Positions 53,909-63,991 of a DNA stretch of 64,000 nucleotides are shown here, one piece after another; the first letter of the stretch is position 1; the number at the start of each line of letters is the position of its first letter. The DNA comes from Hymenobacter busanensis (GTDB taxonomy: Bacteria > Bacteroidota > Bacteroidia > Cytophagales > Hymenobacteraceae), in assembly GCF_008727865.1 (NCBI RefSeq), contig NZ_VTWU01000010.1, positions 61,977-125,976 on the forward strand, read 5' to 3'. The notes under the pieces were generated by a model. It was not told where the DNA came from, did no database searches, and saw only the letters and a list, made by a program, of their open reading frames with translations. A program made the translations under genes and the position numbers.

Positions 53909-56900
53909 TTATTCGTGCACGATGCGGCGGGTGTCGGTGCCGCCTTCCGTTACGAGGCGCAGCACGTACACGCCGTGGGGCAGCGTGCTCAGGTCAACCG
54001 TTTGCTGGGTGAGGCCCGAGCTGGCCGGCTTCACTTCCTGGCGGAAGACCACCTGGCCCAGGGCGTTTACCACCGTCAGTTGCACCGGCTTGCGGTAGCC
54101 AGTCAGCTCCACCGTCAGGCGGCCGTCGTGGGTCGGGTTCGGGTACACCTGCAGCGACGAGCCGGCCAGCGGCTTGGCGGCCAGTACCACCGTCACGTTC
54201 ACCGCGTTCGAAGCTGCCGAGGGGCAGCCGCTGGTGCTGGTTGTTGCCACGGTATAGGGACCGTTTTGCAGGGGCGACGCTACCAAGTACGTCTGGCCCG
54301 TTGCGCCGGCCACCGGCGTACCGTTGAGGTAGAACTGGTTGCCCGAAGCCGCACTCGACGTCAGCAACACCGAGCCATTGGGCTGGGTAACGGCCGTGAG
54401 CGTAGGCGCCACCGGCGTGGGGTTTACCGTCACGCTGGTAGCGGCCGAGGTAGCCGTGCAGCCGCCTGCGTTGGTCACAATCACGCTGTAAGTACCGCCC
54501 GTGGTAGCCGAGTAGGTAGCCGAAGTGGCGCCGCTGATGGGCTGGCCGTTGAGCAGGAACTGGTACGTAGCGCCGGCCGAGCCGCCGAGGGCCGTCAGGG
54601 TTACCGAGCCGCCTTGGCAGAAGGTAGTCGAGCCGGTGGTAGTCAGGGAAGCAGTGGGCGCGGTGTTGATCGTCACCGTGGCCGAGGCCGTGCTGGCCGT
54701 GCAACCGCCGGATGCAGCAATGGTATTCGTCACGGTGTAGGTGCCGGGCGCGGAGGCGCTCAGGTTAATCACGCCGGTCGAAGCATTGAGACTCAGGCCC
54801 GAGGTCGAGCTGAACGTGCCGGCCGAGGCACCCGCGCCGAAGGTCGGTGCCGGGTTCGTGCCCGAGGTGCAGTAGGCCGCGCTGCCGTAGCTGAACGCAG
54901 CCAGCGGTGCCGTGGTAATGGTCACCGTCTGGGTGCTGCTGCTCCCGCAGGCACTGCTCACGGCATACGTCACGGTGTAGGTGCCGGGCGTGGAAGCGGC
55001 CAGGTTGATGGCGCCCGTCGAAGTATTCAAGCTCAGGCCCGAGGTTGAAGAGAACGTACCGCCGCTGGTACCCGACACCGTGGGCGTGGGGTTCGTGCCG
55101 CTCACGCAGTACGTGCCCGAGCTGTAGCTGAAGGCAGAGGACGCAGCCGGCGTGATGTTTACGGTAGCGGTAGCCGTGCTGGCCGCGCAACCACCCGAAG
55201 CGGCAATGGTGTTGGTCACTGTGTAGGTGCCGGGCGTCGAGGCGGCGAGGTTAATCACGCCGGTCGAAGCGTTGAGGCTCAGGCCCGAAGTCGACGAGAA
55301 CGTACCAGCGGAAGCGCCCGTGCCAAAGCTAGGCGTAACCGTACCGGTAGAGCCGGCGCAGTACGTAGCACTGGGGTAATTGAAGGCAGCCAGCGGAGCC
55401 GTAGTGATGGTTACGGTTTGGGTGCTGGAGGCCGGGCAGGCACCGCCCACGCTGTAGGTGACCGTGTAGGTACCCGGCGTCGAGGCGCTCAGGTTGATGG
55501 CGCCCGTCGAAGCGTTCAGGCTTAAGCCGGAGGCCGAGCTGAACGTGCCGCCCGAAGTGCCCGACACGGTCGGGCTGGGGTTGGTGCCGCTCGCGCAGAA
55601 CGTGGACGTGCTGTACGCAAAGCCCGCCGTGGCCGGAGCCGTGATGGTAACGGTAGTAGTACCGCTACCAGCGCATGCGCCGCTGGCGGCGTAGGTCACG
55701 GTGTAGGTACCGGGCGTCGAGGCGGCGAGGTTAATCACGCCGGTCGAAGCGTTGAGGCTCAGGCCCGAGGCCGAGCTAAACGAGCCGCCGCTCACCGACG
55801 TGGTGGGCGTGGGCGTGGTGCCCGCGTTCTGGCAGTACGTCGAAGCACCATATGCTACCGTCGGCGTCGTGGCCGGAGTCACCGTCACGTTCACCGCCGC
55901 CGATGTTGCGCTGCAGCTACCAGGGTTGGTGACCGTAACCGTGTAGACTCCAGCCGTGCTAGCCGAGTAGGTAGCCGAAGTGGCGCCGCTGATGGGCTGG
56001 CCATTCAGCAGGAATTGGTAGGTAGCACCCGAAGCACCCCCGGTTGCCGTCAGCGTTACCGAGTTGCCTTGGCAGATGGTGGTCGAGCCACCGGCAGTCA
56101 GCGCAGCATTCGGTGCCGCCGTAATGGTGACGGTCGTGGTGGCCGAGGCGGCGGCACAGCCGCCGGCGGCGGCAATGGTGTTGGTGACGGAGTAGGTGCC
56201 GGGCGTCGAGGCGGCCAGGGTAATCACGCCGGTCGCGGCGTTCAGGCTCAGGCCCGAAGCGGAGCTGAACGTGCCGGCGGAAGCGCCCGTGCCGAAGGCC
56301 GGCGCCGGGTTCGTGCCCGAGGTGCAGTAGCTGGTGCCAGCGTAGCTGAAGGAGGCCAGCGGGGCGGTGGTAATCGTCACCGTCTGGGTGCTGGAGGCCG
56401 GGCAGGCGCCGCCCACCGCGTAGGTGACGGAGTAGGTGCCGGGCGTGGAGGCGGCCAGGTTGATGGCGCCGGTCGCGGCGTTCAGGCTCAGGCCCGAGGC
56501 CGAGCTGAACGTGCCGCCCGCGGTGCCCGACACCGTGGGGGTGGGGTTGGTGCCGCTCACGCAGAACGTGGAGGCCGCGTAGGCGAAGGCGGCCGAGGCC
56601 GCCGGGTTCACCGCCACCGCCACCGCCGACGACGTCGCGCTGCAGCTGCCGGGGTTGGTAATGGCCACCGCGTACGAACCGCCCGTGGTAGCCGAGTAGG
56701 TAGCCGAAGTGGCACCGCTGATGGGCTGGCCGTTCAACAGGAATTGGTAGGTAGCGCCCGAGGCGCCACCGCCCGCTGTCAATACTACCGAGCCGCCTTG
56801 GCAGAAGGTGGTCGGACCGCCCGCTGTGAGCGTGGCCGTGGGAGTTGCGTTGATGGTAACGGTGGTCGTGGCCGTGCTGGCGGCGCAGCCGCCGGAAGCG

Positions 56901-58459
56901 GCTACCGTGTTCGTCACGGTGTAAGTACCCGGCGTCGAGGCCGCCAGGTTGATGGCCCCCGTGCTGGCGTTGAGGCTCAAGCCTGAAGTCGACGAGAACG
57001 TACCTGCCGCCGAGCCACTGGCAATGGTCGGCGTGGGGTTGGTGCTGGAAGTGCAGTAAGCCGCGCTAGCGTAGCTAAAAGCCGCGGCCGGTGCGGAGTT
57101 GATGGTTACGGTTTGGGTGCTGGAAGCCGGGCAGGCACCGCCCACGCTGTAGGTGACCGTGTAGGTACCCGGCGTCGAGGCGCTCAGGTTGATGGCGCCC
57201 GTCGAAGCGTTCAGGCTTAAGCCGGAGGCCGAGCTGAACGTGCCGCCGCTGGTACCCGATACCGTGGGGGTGGGGTTGGTGCCGCTCACGCAGAACGTGG
57301 AGGCCGCGTACGCAAAGGCTGCGTTGCCGGCGTTGCTGATGGTGACAGTAGTGTTGCCGCTGCCGCCGCAGGCCCCACTCGTCGTGTAGGTCACGGTGTA
57401 GGTGCCGGGCGTAGAAGCGGCCAGGTTGATGGCGCCGGTCGAAGCGTTGAGGCTCAGGCCCGAGGTCGAAGTGAACGTGCCGCCGCTCACCGACGTGGTG
57501 GGCGTGGGCGTGGTGCCCGCGTTCTGGCAGTACGTCGAAGCGCTGTACGCCACTGTCGGTGCCGTGGCCGGGGTTACCGTCACCGCTACCGCATTGGAGG
57601 TGCTGCTGCACGAGTTGGGGTCGTAGGCCACCACGGTGTAGGTGCCGCTGGTAGTAGCGTTGTAGGTGTTGCTGCTAGCTCCCGCAATCTGCACCCCGTC
57701 GCGGTAGTATTGCAGCAGGAAGTTCGAGGACGCCGTAGCCGTCAGCGACACAGAGTTGCCCTGGCAAACCGTCGTTGGACCGTTGGCGGCCAGCGTTACG
57801 GCTGGCGTGCCATTCACGGTAACAGGTATGGCCGCCGAGGTGGCGCTGCAGTTCGCGCCGTTGGTCACCCGGACCGAGTAATTGCCGCTGCTCGTTACAG
57901 TTGCAGAGTACGTCTGGTTAGTAGCGCCGCTGATGGGCTGACCATTCAGCAGGAATTGGTACGTCAGTCCGCTGCCCGAAGGCCCGGCGCTCAGATTCAG
58001 GGTGCCCTGCCCGCAAAAGCTGGTGGAGCCGTTGGCGGAAATGCTGGCCGAAGGCGTTGGCGAAACGGTAACCACCGCTTCGGTGGAAGCTACCTGCCGG
58101 CTGTCGGGCGTAAGCACAACGGCGCGGTAGCTGGTAGTAGTGGCCACGTTGGTGTACTGGAACGTGGTGCTGGTGCCGCTGACGTCTTGAAAGCCACTGC
58201 CCGTGTTGATCTGGTACTTGACAATCGTGCCGGTGTAGCCGCTCAGCGTGAGCGTTCCGGAGTTAGTGCCTGAGCATACCGTGGTAGAACCGCTCAGCGT
58301 GCCGCCCTCGGGCGCAGTGGTTTGAGCCCAGGCCGTGGGGAGAGAAAGCAGAAAGAAAACTGCAAGAAGGGTGTGGCGCCAAACACGCGCGGCCACGGGC
58401 CGTGCAGTGCTCTTCAAGATGGTGCGCCCCAGGAAAACGGTGGGTAGGGGTTCGCGCAT
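53909..58459 (-). CDS. Giant T9SS cargo protein with Ig-like repeats (1516 aa)
   Basis: 1516 residues. An N-terminal signal (cleavage about residue 46, TAWA-Q) is preceded by a long basic n-region. Ig-like repeats of the CHU_C-associated type follow; the recurring motif GLSLN-A/T-S/A-TG occurs ten times. The C-terminus has a type A sorting domain (LAGSSLQVYPNPTHDGRLTVE ... VYVLRLVTEGG) that routes it through type IX secretion to the surface. It is paralogous to the gene at 58961. Adhesion or gliding is a family-level guess, not shown by the sequence. Confidence 0.9.
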   Translation of the reverse strand: MREPLPTVFLGRTILKSTARPVAARVWRHTLLAVFFLLSLPTAWAQTTAPEGGTLSGSTTVCSGTNSGTLTLSGYTGTIVKYQINTGSGFQDVSGTSTTFQYTNVATTTSYRAVVLTPDSRQVASTEAVVTVSPTPSASISANGSTSFCGQGTLNLSAGPSGSGLTYQFLLNGQPISGATNQTYSATVTSSGNYSVRVTNGANCSATSAAIPVTVNGTPAVTLAANGPTTVCQGNSVSLTATASSNFLLQYYRDGVQIAGASSNTYNATTSGTYTVVAYDPNSCSSTSNAVAVTVTPATAPTVAYSASTYCQNAGTTPTPTTSVSGGTFTSTSGLSLNASTGAINLAASTPGTYTVTYTTSGACGGSGNTTVTISNAGNAAFAYAASTFCVSGTNPTPTVSGTSGGTFSSASGLSLNASTGAINLSASTPGTYTVTYSVGGACPASSTQTVTINSAPAAAFSYASAAYCTSSTNPTPTIASGSAAGTFSSTSGLSLNASTGAINLAASTPGTYTVTNTVAASGGCAASTATTTVTINATPTATLTAGGPTTFCQGGSVVLTAGGGASGATYQFLLNGQPISGATSATYSATTGGSYAVAITNPGSCSATSSAVAVAVNPAASAAFAYAASTFCVSGTNPTPTVSGTAGGTFSSASGLSLNAATGAINLAASTPGTYSVTYAVGGACPASSTQTVTITTAPLASFSYAGTSYCTSGTNPAPAFGTGASAGTFSSASGLSLNAATGVITLAASTPGTYSVTNTIAAAGGCAAASATTTVTITAAPNAALTAGGSTTICQGNSVTLTATGGASGATYQFLLNGQPISGATSATYSASTAGVYTVTVTNPGSCSATSAAVNVTVTPATTPTVAYGASTYCQNAGTTPTPTTSVSGGSFSSASGLSLNASTGVINLAASTPGTYTVTYAASGACAGSGTTTVTITAPATAGFAYSTSTFCASGTNPSPTVSGTSGGTFSSASGLSLNASTGAINLSASTPGTYTVTYSVGGACPASSTQTVTITTAPLAAFNYPSATYCAGSTGTVTPSFGTGASAGTFSSTSGLSLNASTGVINLAASTPGTYTVTNTIAASGGCAASTATATVNITPAASSAFSYSSGTYCVSGTNPTPTVSGTSGGTFSSTSGLSLNTSTGAINLAASTPGTYTVTYAVSSACGSSSTQTVTITTAPLAAFSYGSAAYCTSGTNPAPTFGAGASAGTFSSTSGLSLNASTGVINLSASAPGTYTVTNTIAASGGCTASTASATVTINTAPTASLTTTGSTTFCQGGSVTLTALGGSAGATYQFLLNGQPISGATSATYSATTGGTYSVIVTNAGGCTATSAATSVTVNPTPVAPTLTAVTQPNGSVLLTSSAASGNQFYLNGTPVAGATGQTYLVASPLQNGPYTVATTSTSGCPSAASNAVNVTVVLAAKPLAGSSLQVYPNPTHDGRLTVELTGYRKPVQLTVVNALGQVVFRQEVKPASSGLTQQTVDLSTLPHGVYVLRLVTEGGTDTRRIVHE
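56160..56652. repeat. 493-bp exact duplicate, copy A
   Basis: Identical, base for base over all aligned lines, to 60270-60762, at a constant offset of 4110. It covers two Ig-like repeat units of the 53909 gene. The flanks diverge abruptly at both ends. Confidence 0.95.
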
Positions 58460-58960
58460 ACAGAAATGAGTGGGGAAGGGTAAGTGGAAAAGCGAAAGGG
58501 GCTTTGCGACTTGGATCAGGAATAGTATTTATCACATATTCCTGTGCACTGCCAAGGCCATAGCCACAGCGCCTCCTACGCAGCCTGCCGCGCCAGGTAG
58601 GGCCCAACTCCGATTTTATTTTTATTCCTTCCCCAAAAACCTTCGTCCCCAGCCGGCTACGGCTCAACCCGAGCAGTTGTGCGAAGCCCAAAAGCTCGTT
58701 GACAATAGCACTACGGCGCCAACGCGCTTGCCATTGCCCGAACGTCCACGAGGTTTTCTGCGGTTGCCTTTTTTGCCGGTCATACTGCTACTTCACCACG
58801 TCATTTGCGAGTTGACATTCCCAATGGCCAGATCAACGCCTGAGTAGCAACTAGAGCGGACAGCAACAAAAAGCCCCGTTAGCGAAGTGCTAACGGGGCT
58901 TTTTGTTGGTTGAACCTCCTGCCATGTCGCCGCTCAGGCAGCAGCACAAAGGCGCAGCAA
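58460..58960. other. Intergenic region between the giant T9SS genes
   Basis: 501 bp upstream of the gene at 53909. It holds a short dyad (58518-58524 with 58537-58543, AGGAATA/TATTCCT) near 65 bp before the start and the terminator at 58865-58907. Nothing coding is supported. Confidence 0.5.
58865..58907 (-). terminator. Terminator of the second giant T9SS gene
   Basis: Perfect 19-bp stem (58865-58883 with 58889-58907), five-base loop GAAGT, with A and T runs at the base. Confidence 0.92.
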
Positions 58961-61900
58961 CTACTCGCTGATGAGGCGGCGGGAGTCGGTGCCGCCTTCG
59001 GTGACGAGGCGCAGGGTGTACACGCCGCGGGCCAAGGCGCTCAGGTCGACCACCTGCGGGGTCGTGGCCCCCGAGGCGGCCGGGGCAACCGAGGTGCGGT
59101 ACACCACCTGCCCCAGCGCATTGAGCACCGTGAGGTCAACGGTTTTCTTGTAGCCGCTCAGCTCCAGGGTAAACCGGCCGTCGCGGGTGGGGTTGGGGTA
59201 CACCTGCAGCGACGAGCCGGCCAGGGGCTTGGCGGTGGCCGTCACGGCCTGGGCCAGCGAAGGCGCCGAGGCGCAGCCCTGGGCCGAGGTCACCACAACG
59301 GTGTAGTTACCGTACTGGGCCGCGGCGCTGACGGTGTAGGTCGGGCCCGTGGCGCCGGGGATGATGGCCCCGTTCAGGTACCACTGGTTGCCCGTGGCGC
59401 TGCTCGAGGTCAGCGTCGCCGTGCCGGGCGCGCCGTAGGCGATGCTCACCGTCGGGCGAGCCGGCGCCGGGTTCACCGTCACCACTACCTGGTCGGTGGC
59501 CGAGCAGCCGCCGGCGTTGGTCACCGTCACGGTGTAGGTTTGCGTGATGGGTGCGGTGCCGGTGTTGGTGAGCGTCGCGGTGGGGTTGGCCGCGGTGGCG
59601 CTGCTCAGGCCCGTTGCCGGGCTCCAGGCGTACGTGGCGTTGGCCGTGGCCGCGGCCCCCAACGAAGCCGGGGTGCCCGAGCAGACGATGGCGTCGGCGC
59701 CGGCATTGGCTACGGCGGCAGGCGCGATGGTCACCGCGGCCGTGGCCGTGACGGCGGCGCAGCCGCCGGCGGCGGCCACGGTGTTGGTCACGGTGTAGGT
59801 GCCGGCCGTGGAAGTGGCCAGGTTAACGGCGCCCGTCGTGCTGTTGAGGCTCAGCCCGGCGGTCGAGGAGAACGTACCGGCGGAGGCGCCGGCGCCGAGC
59901 GTGGCGGCCACCGTGCCGGTGGAGCCGGCGCAGTTGCCGCCCATGGCCGGGTAGCTGAACGCGGCCACCGCCGGGGCGGTTATCGTGACCGTGGCCGTGC
60001 CGGTTACCGCGGCGCAGCCGCCCGACGCCGCTACGGTGTTGGTCACGGTGTAGGTGCCCGGCGTCGAGGTCGAAGGCGTGATGGCGCCCGTCGTCGCGTT
60101 CAGCGTCAGGCCCGCCGTCGAAGAGAACGTGCCGGCCGTGGCGCCCGTGGCCAGCGTGGGCGTTGCCGCCGCGCTGGCCGAGGTGCAGTACGAGGCTGCA
60201 GCGTAGCTGAAGCCCGCCGTGGCCGGTGCCGTAATGGTTACCGTAGTCGTGCTGGTCACCGCGCCGCAACCGCCGGCGGCGGCAATGGTGTTGGTGACGG
60301 AGTAGGTGCCGGGCGTCGAGGCGGCCAGGGTAATCACGCCGGTCGCGGCGTTCAGGCTCAGGCCCGAAGCGGAGCTGAACGTGCCGGCGGAAGCGCCCGT
60401 GCCGAAGGCCGGCGCCGGGTTCGTGCCCGAGGTGCAGTAGCTGGTGCCAGCGTAGCTGAAGGAGGCCAGCGGGGCGGTGGTAATCGTCACCGTCTGGGTG
60501 CTGGAGGCCGGGCAGGCGCCGCCCACCGCGTAGGTGACGGAGTAGGTGCCGGGCGTGGAGGCGGCCAGGTTGATGGCGCCGGTCGCGGCGTTCAGGCTCA
60601 GGCCCGAGGCCGAGCTGAACGTGCCGCCCGCGGTGCCCGACACCGTGGGGGTGGGGTTGGTGCCGCTCACGCAGAACGTGGAGGCCGCGTAGGCGAAGGC
60701 GGCCGAGGCCGCCGGGTTCACCGCCACCGCCACCGCCGACGACGTCGCGCTGCAGCTGCCGGTGGTTACTACTACCGAATAAGTCCCACTAGCCGTTACG
60801 GTGGCCGAGTAGGTAGCCGAGGTAGCGCCGCTGATGGGCTGGCCGTTCAACAGGAATTGGTAGGTGGCGCCGGTTACTGGCGTGGCAGCCAGCTGAAGCG
60901 TGCCCGAGCCGCAAAAAGTAGTGGCCGAAGTAGCAGTCAGCGTAGCCGTTGGAGCCGGATTTACCGTCACGCTCACCGGGGCCGAGTACACCGTACGGTT
61001 GTCCGCCGTCAGAATAACTGCGCGGAAGGTGGTGGTGGCCGTGAGGTTGTTGAAGGTATACGTAGCAGCCGTGCCGCTGCCGGTTACCGCTGCAAATCCA
61101 CTGCCGGTATTGGCTTCGTAGCCGGTGATGGTGCCCGCGTTGCCAGCCAGCGTGATGGTGCCGGTGTTGGAGCCGGCGCAAACGGCGGCAACCGAACTGC
61201 TAAGCGTGCCGCCTTCGGTGTTGGCCAGTACAAAGAAGTCGTTGCCGGGCGTCAGGTTCTGCGTCGATGCAATGCCCGTAACGGGCGTGGTAACGGCCGC
61301 ACCACCGATGGAAGCATACAGGCCGTTGGCTGTGGGAGCCTGAGCTACCACGGCGGTAGCCGGCGCGCCAATCACGTCGTCGGCACCGTAGCTGAGTTGC
61401 ACGGTGGCCGTAGCGGGCAGGTTAGCCGTGTTTTCCAGGCGCACGTAGCGGGTCGGGTTCAGGCTCGAGAGCGGGCCAGAAACCGTGCCCCCCGTGGGGC
61501 CGCTCACTACCGTGGCAGTGTAGGTCTGGTCGGCACTGTTGGTGATGCCGCCGAGTAGTACCGGACGGAAACCGGCCGCGTCGCCCACGGCGAAGAGGCG
61601 CGACACCGCCGTGGCGCTGTTCACCGTGATGCCCAGCGGCCCTTTTACATAGGCCGTGGCCGAACCCGCCGGCATAACCGTGGTAGCAATGCCGCTGATG
61701 AGCTTATTGGTGGCCGAAGTCGTTACGATACCTGCCAACAATCCAATGGAGCTAGCCGAAGTCGAAGGCCCGACAACCGTCAGGTTGCCGCCCGCCAGCG
61801 TTACGCCTTGCGGGTTGTTGAAGTCGGCATAGTATACCGTGCGCGAAGCCGGGACTTCCACGCCCGTCGTGCGCGGGGCCAGTTCCGGGTTGTAAATCAG

Positions 61901-63649
61901 GTACAAGCCGCTGGTCGCCACGTCGAAGGTCGGGGCCACGTCGAAGTTGCCGGCCGAAGAAGTCGGGTTGGTCAGGCCAAAGGAAATAACCGCCAGGGCC
62001 GTGCTGCTGCTCTGCACCGTGAGGTTGTTGGCGTTGATGACGTTGCCGCGGAACATGGCCACGTTGCGCGTCACAATGGGTTGGTTCAGCGTCACACCGG
62101 TGCTGGCGTTCTGGAAGGTCACCTGGGCCAGCGGGGCCGTTACCGTGCCGGTGCCGCCGAAGGTCTGGGCCGTGGTGCCTTGGAAGTACAGGCGGCTGCC
62201 GGTGGCCGAGCCCGTCAGCGTGCCGTTGTTGGTGATGGTCGCGCCAAGCTGCAGCAGGATGGTCCCGTTCAGGTTCAGCGTCGTGGTCGGGTTAATCAGC
62301 ACCGTGCCCAGGGGGTTGGTCTGCCCGGCCAGCAGCACGCTCTTGGGGTTGGTGGTGTTGTCGATGGTCAGGTTCGGCATATTGCCGCGCATGCGGAAGT
62401 CGAAGTTGGTGGCCGTAGCCGCCGTGCCCGCATTCACCGTGCCGCCGGTGAAGTTGTAGGTAGCGCCCGCCACGTAGTAGTCGAGCGGGGTGGTAGCGGT
62501 GCTGCGCTGCACCAGGTTGATGTTGCCGCCCGAAATGGTGGTGGCCCCGTTCACGCCGAAGGAAGGCGTGCCGGAGGTGTTGCCCACGGTGCTCACGTTG
62601 ATGGTGCCCCCGCTCATGGTGAAGGTCATCGTGCCGGTGACCTGGGTGGCGCTGGTGAAGTTGGTAAAGCGGCCGACCGTGCTCAGCGTGCCGCCTTCCA
62701 TCGTGTACACGGCGTTGGCGCCGAAGTTGATGGAGTTACCAATGGTGTTGCCCACGTTGAAGGTGCCGCTGGTGATGCGCAGCAGGCCGTTGACCGTGGG
62801 GGAGCCCGTCTGCGAGGCGACGGTGAAGTTGGGGTTGTTCAGCCAAAAGCCGCCCGTGGCCGGAATGATGTAGGAGGCCGCATTGCCGAACACCCGGTTG
62901 TTCAGGGTGGCCGTGCCCGAAATCTTGAGCGTACCCGTCATGTCGTCGGCGGGCGTGGTGCCGGTCGTGCGCGTAAACAGGAAGCCGTCGGTGGTGGTAG
63001 CGCTGCCCTTCACCGACAGCGTCGGCAGGTTCATGTCCACCACGTCGGCCCGCACCGATTTGGCCAGCGACATGGTTTGCAGGTCGGTGGTACCGGTACC
63101 AGTGAAAGTGGCGTCGCCTGCGCCGCTAAAGCGCAAGTCCGAGCCGATGCTGCTGCTGGCGCTCAGGTCCAGCGTGCCGTTGTTGGTTACGCTACCGGCT
63201 ACCGTCAGCGAATACGCCGTGGTGGCCGAGGTTTGCAGGGCGCCGGTGTTGGCTACCGTCAGCGATGCGCAGGCCGCTGCTACGTCCAACGTAACGGTGG
63301 CGCCGGCTACGATGGTCACATCGTCGGTGGCCGCGGGAACTACGCCGCCCGCCCACGTGGTGGGGGCGCTCCAGTTGCCGCCTGTAGCCGTGGAACTAAC
63401 GGCGGCGGTGATGTTGCGGCGGACGGTTGGCACGTTGCGCACAATCGGCGCAGCCGTGCGCTCTTGCAAGGGTGATGCGAGCTGCAATTCCCGGTTGGAA
63501 GGCACCGCGCCCTGCGCAGCCGGTCGCTGCTGTGCCTGAACGCTTACCAGGGGCAACAGGCCCAGCGCCGTCAGTAGCCACGGACGCGCGCACGCTGTCC
63601 GCAACGCAAACGAATTCCGTGTTCGATCAGAACGTAAAAAGTTGGTCAT
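58961..63649 (-). CDS. Giant T9SS cargo protein with G8-like and Ig-like regions (1562 aa)
   Basis: 1562 residues. A signal peptide (about 1-39, SVQAQ) is followed by a G8-like region (GNWSAPTTWAGGVVP...DDVTIVAGATVTL) and a long beta-rich part of filamentous type up to about residue 800. Ig-like repeats follow, with four GLSLN/GLTLN units, and a type A T9SS sorting domain closes the protein (LAGSSLQVYPNPTRDGR). It is a paralogue of the 53909 gene with a different N-terminal half. A 493-bp stretch of its DNA is identical to its neighbour. Confidence 0.9.
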   Translation of the reverse strand: MTNFLRSDRTRNSFALRTACARPWLLTALGLLPLVSVQAQQRPAAQGAVPSNRELQLASPLQERTAAPIVRNVPTVRRNITAAVSSTATGGNWSAPTTWAGGVVPAATDDVTIVAGATVTLDVAAACASLTVANTGALQTSATTAYSLTVAGSVTNNGTLDLSASSSIGSDLRFSGAGDATFTGTGTTDLQTMSLAKSVRADVVDMNLPTLSVKGSATTTDGFLFTRTTGTTPADDMTGTLKISGTATLNNRVFGNAASYIIPATGGFWLNNPNFTVASQTGSPTVNGLLRITSGTFNVGNTIGNSINFGANAVYTMEGGTLSTVGRFTNFTSATQVTGTMTFTMSGGTINVSTVGNTSGTPSFGVNGATTISGGNINLVQRSTATTPLDYYVAGATYNFTGGTVNAGTAATATNFDFRMRGNMPNLTIDNTTNPKSVLLAGQTNPLGTVLINPTTTLNLNGTILLQLGATITNNGTLTGSATGSRLYFQGTTAQTFGGTGTVTAPLAQVTFQNASTGVTLNQPIVTRNVAMFRGNVINANNLTVQSSSTALAVISFGLTNPTSSAGNFDVAPTFDVATSGLYLIYNPELAPRTTGVEVPASRTVYYADFNNPQGVTLAGGNLTVVGPSTSASSIGLLAGIVTTSATNKLISGIATTVMPAGSATAYVKGPLGITVNSATAVSRLFAVGDAAGFRPVLLGGITNSADQTYTATVVSGPTGGTVSGPLSSLNPTRYVRLENTANLPATATVQLSYGADDVIGAPATAVVAQAPTANGLYASIGGAAVTTPVTGIASTQNLTPGNDFFVLANTEGGTLSSSVAAVCAGSNTGTITLAGNAGTITGYEANTGSGFAAVTGSGTAATYTFNNLTATTTFRAVILTADNRTVYSAPVSVTVNPAPTATLTATSATTFCGSGTLQLAATPVTGATYQFLLNGQPISGATSATYSATVTASGTYSVVVTTGSCSATSSAVAVAVNPAASAAFAYAASTFCVSGTNPTPTVSGTAGGTFSSASGLSLNAATGAINLAASTPGTYSVTYAVGGACPASSTQTVTITTAPLASFSYAGTSYCTSGTNPAPAFGTGASAGTFSSASGLSLNAATGVITLAASTPGTYSVTNTIAAAGGCGAVTSTTTVTITAPATAGFSYAAASYCTSASAAATPTLATGATAGTFSSTAGLTLNATTGAITPSTSTPGTYTVTNTVAASGGCAAVTGTATVTITAPAVAAFSYPAMGGNCAGSTGTVAATLGAGASAGTFSSTAGLSLNSTTGAVNLATSTAGTYTVTNTVAAAGGCAAVTATAAVTIAPAAVANAGADAIVCSGTPASLGAAATANATYAWSPATGLSSATAANPTATLTNTGTAPITQTYTVTVTNAGGCSATDQVVVTVNPAPARPTVSIAYGAPGTATLTSSSATGNQWYLNGAIIPGATGPTYTVSAAAQYGNYTVVVTSAQGCASAPSLAQAVTATAKPLAGSSLQVYPNPTRDGRFTLELSGYKKTVDLTVLNALGQVVYRTSVAPAASGATTPQVVDLSALARGVYTLRLVTEGGTDSRRLISE
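60270..60762. repeat. 493-bp exact duplicate, copy B
   Basis: Partner of 56160-56652, inside the 58961 gene. Confidence 0.95.
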
Positions 63650-63954
63650 AGAAGAAAAGTGAGGAAAAAGGAAACAAGGGAAACGGGCAGCTTGGCCAGG
63701 GTAAACTGGTCAGAATATCAGCAGGAAAGAAACTTCGGGGCGCATGGCCTTATGCAGACAAGACAAGCAAATCAGAACAGAATCAGACAATCGAGAACCG
63801 AAATATACAATTATCAAAGATGCTTAAAATTGGTGAGTAGTAGCACTGAATTTTCAATTCGCCGCCCGGTTTTTTTGAATGTTTTTCGAATCGTATGAAT
63901 GTGGCGGGCTGGCGGGTAAAAGACCTGTTTCCAGCTTGCTTGATGCTCTAAACA
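63650..63954. other. AT-rich upstream region of the second giant gene
   Basis: 305 bp, clearly AT-richer than the neighbouring coding DNA. Read on the minus strand it holds CATCTTTG near 63810-63825, one mismatch from the -7 consensus. No gene is supported. Confidence 0.4.
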
Positions 63955-63991
63955 CACAACGCCCCGCCGGCAGTGCCGGCGGGGCGTTGTG
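63955..63991. terminator. Terminator at window end
   Basis: Perfect 17-bp GC-rich stem (63955-63971 with 63975-63991), three-base loop AGT. It probably ends a gene beyond the window on the minus strand. Confidence 0.8.

Noticed and set aside
53171..55048. Plus-strand frame of about 625 codons
   Set aside because: Overlaps the HupE-like gene and the T9SS gene, both with clear minus-strand features; the translation has no family features.
58910..61558. Long plus-strand frame rich in Gly, Arg and Ala
   Set aside because: Shadow of the repetitive T9SS gene on the other strand; composition is driven by GC-rich repeats, with no domain recognisable.
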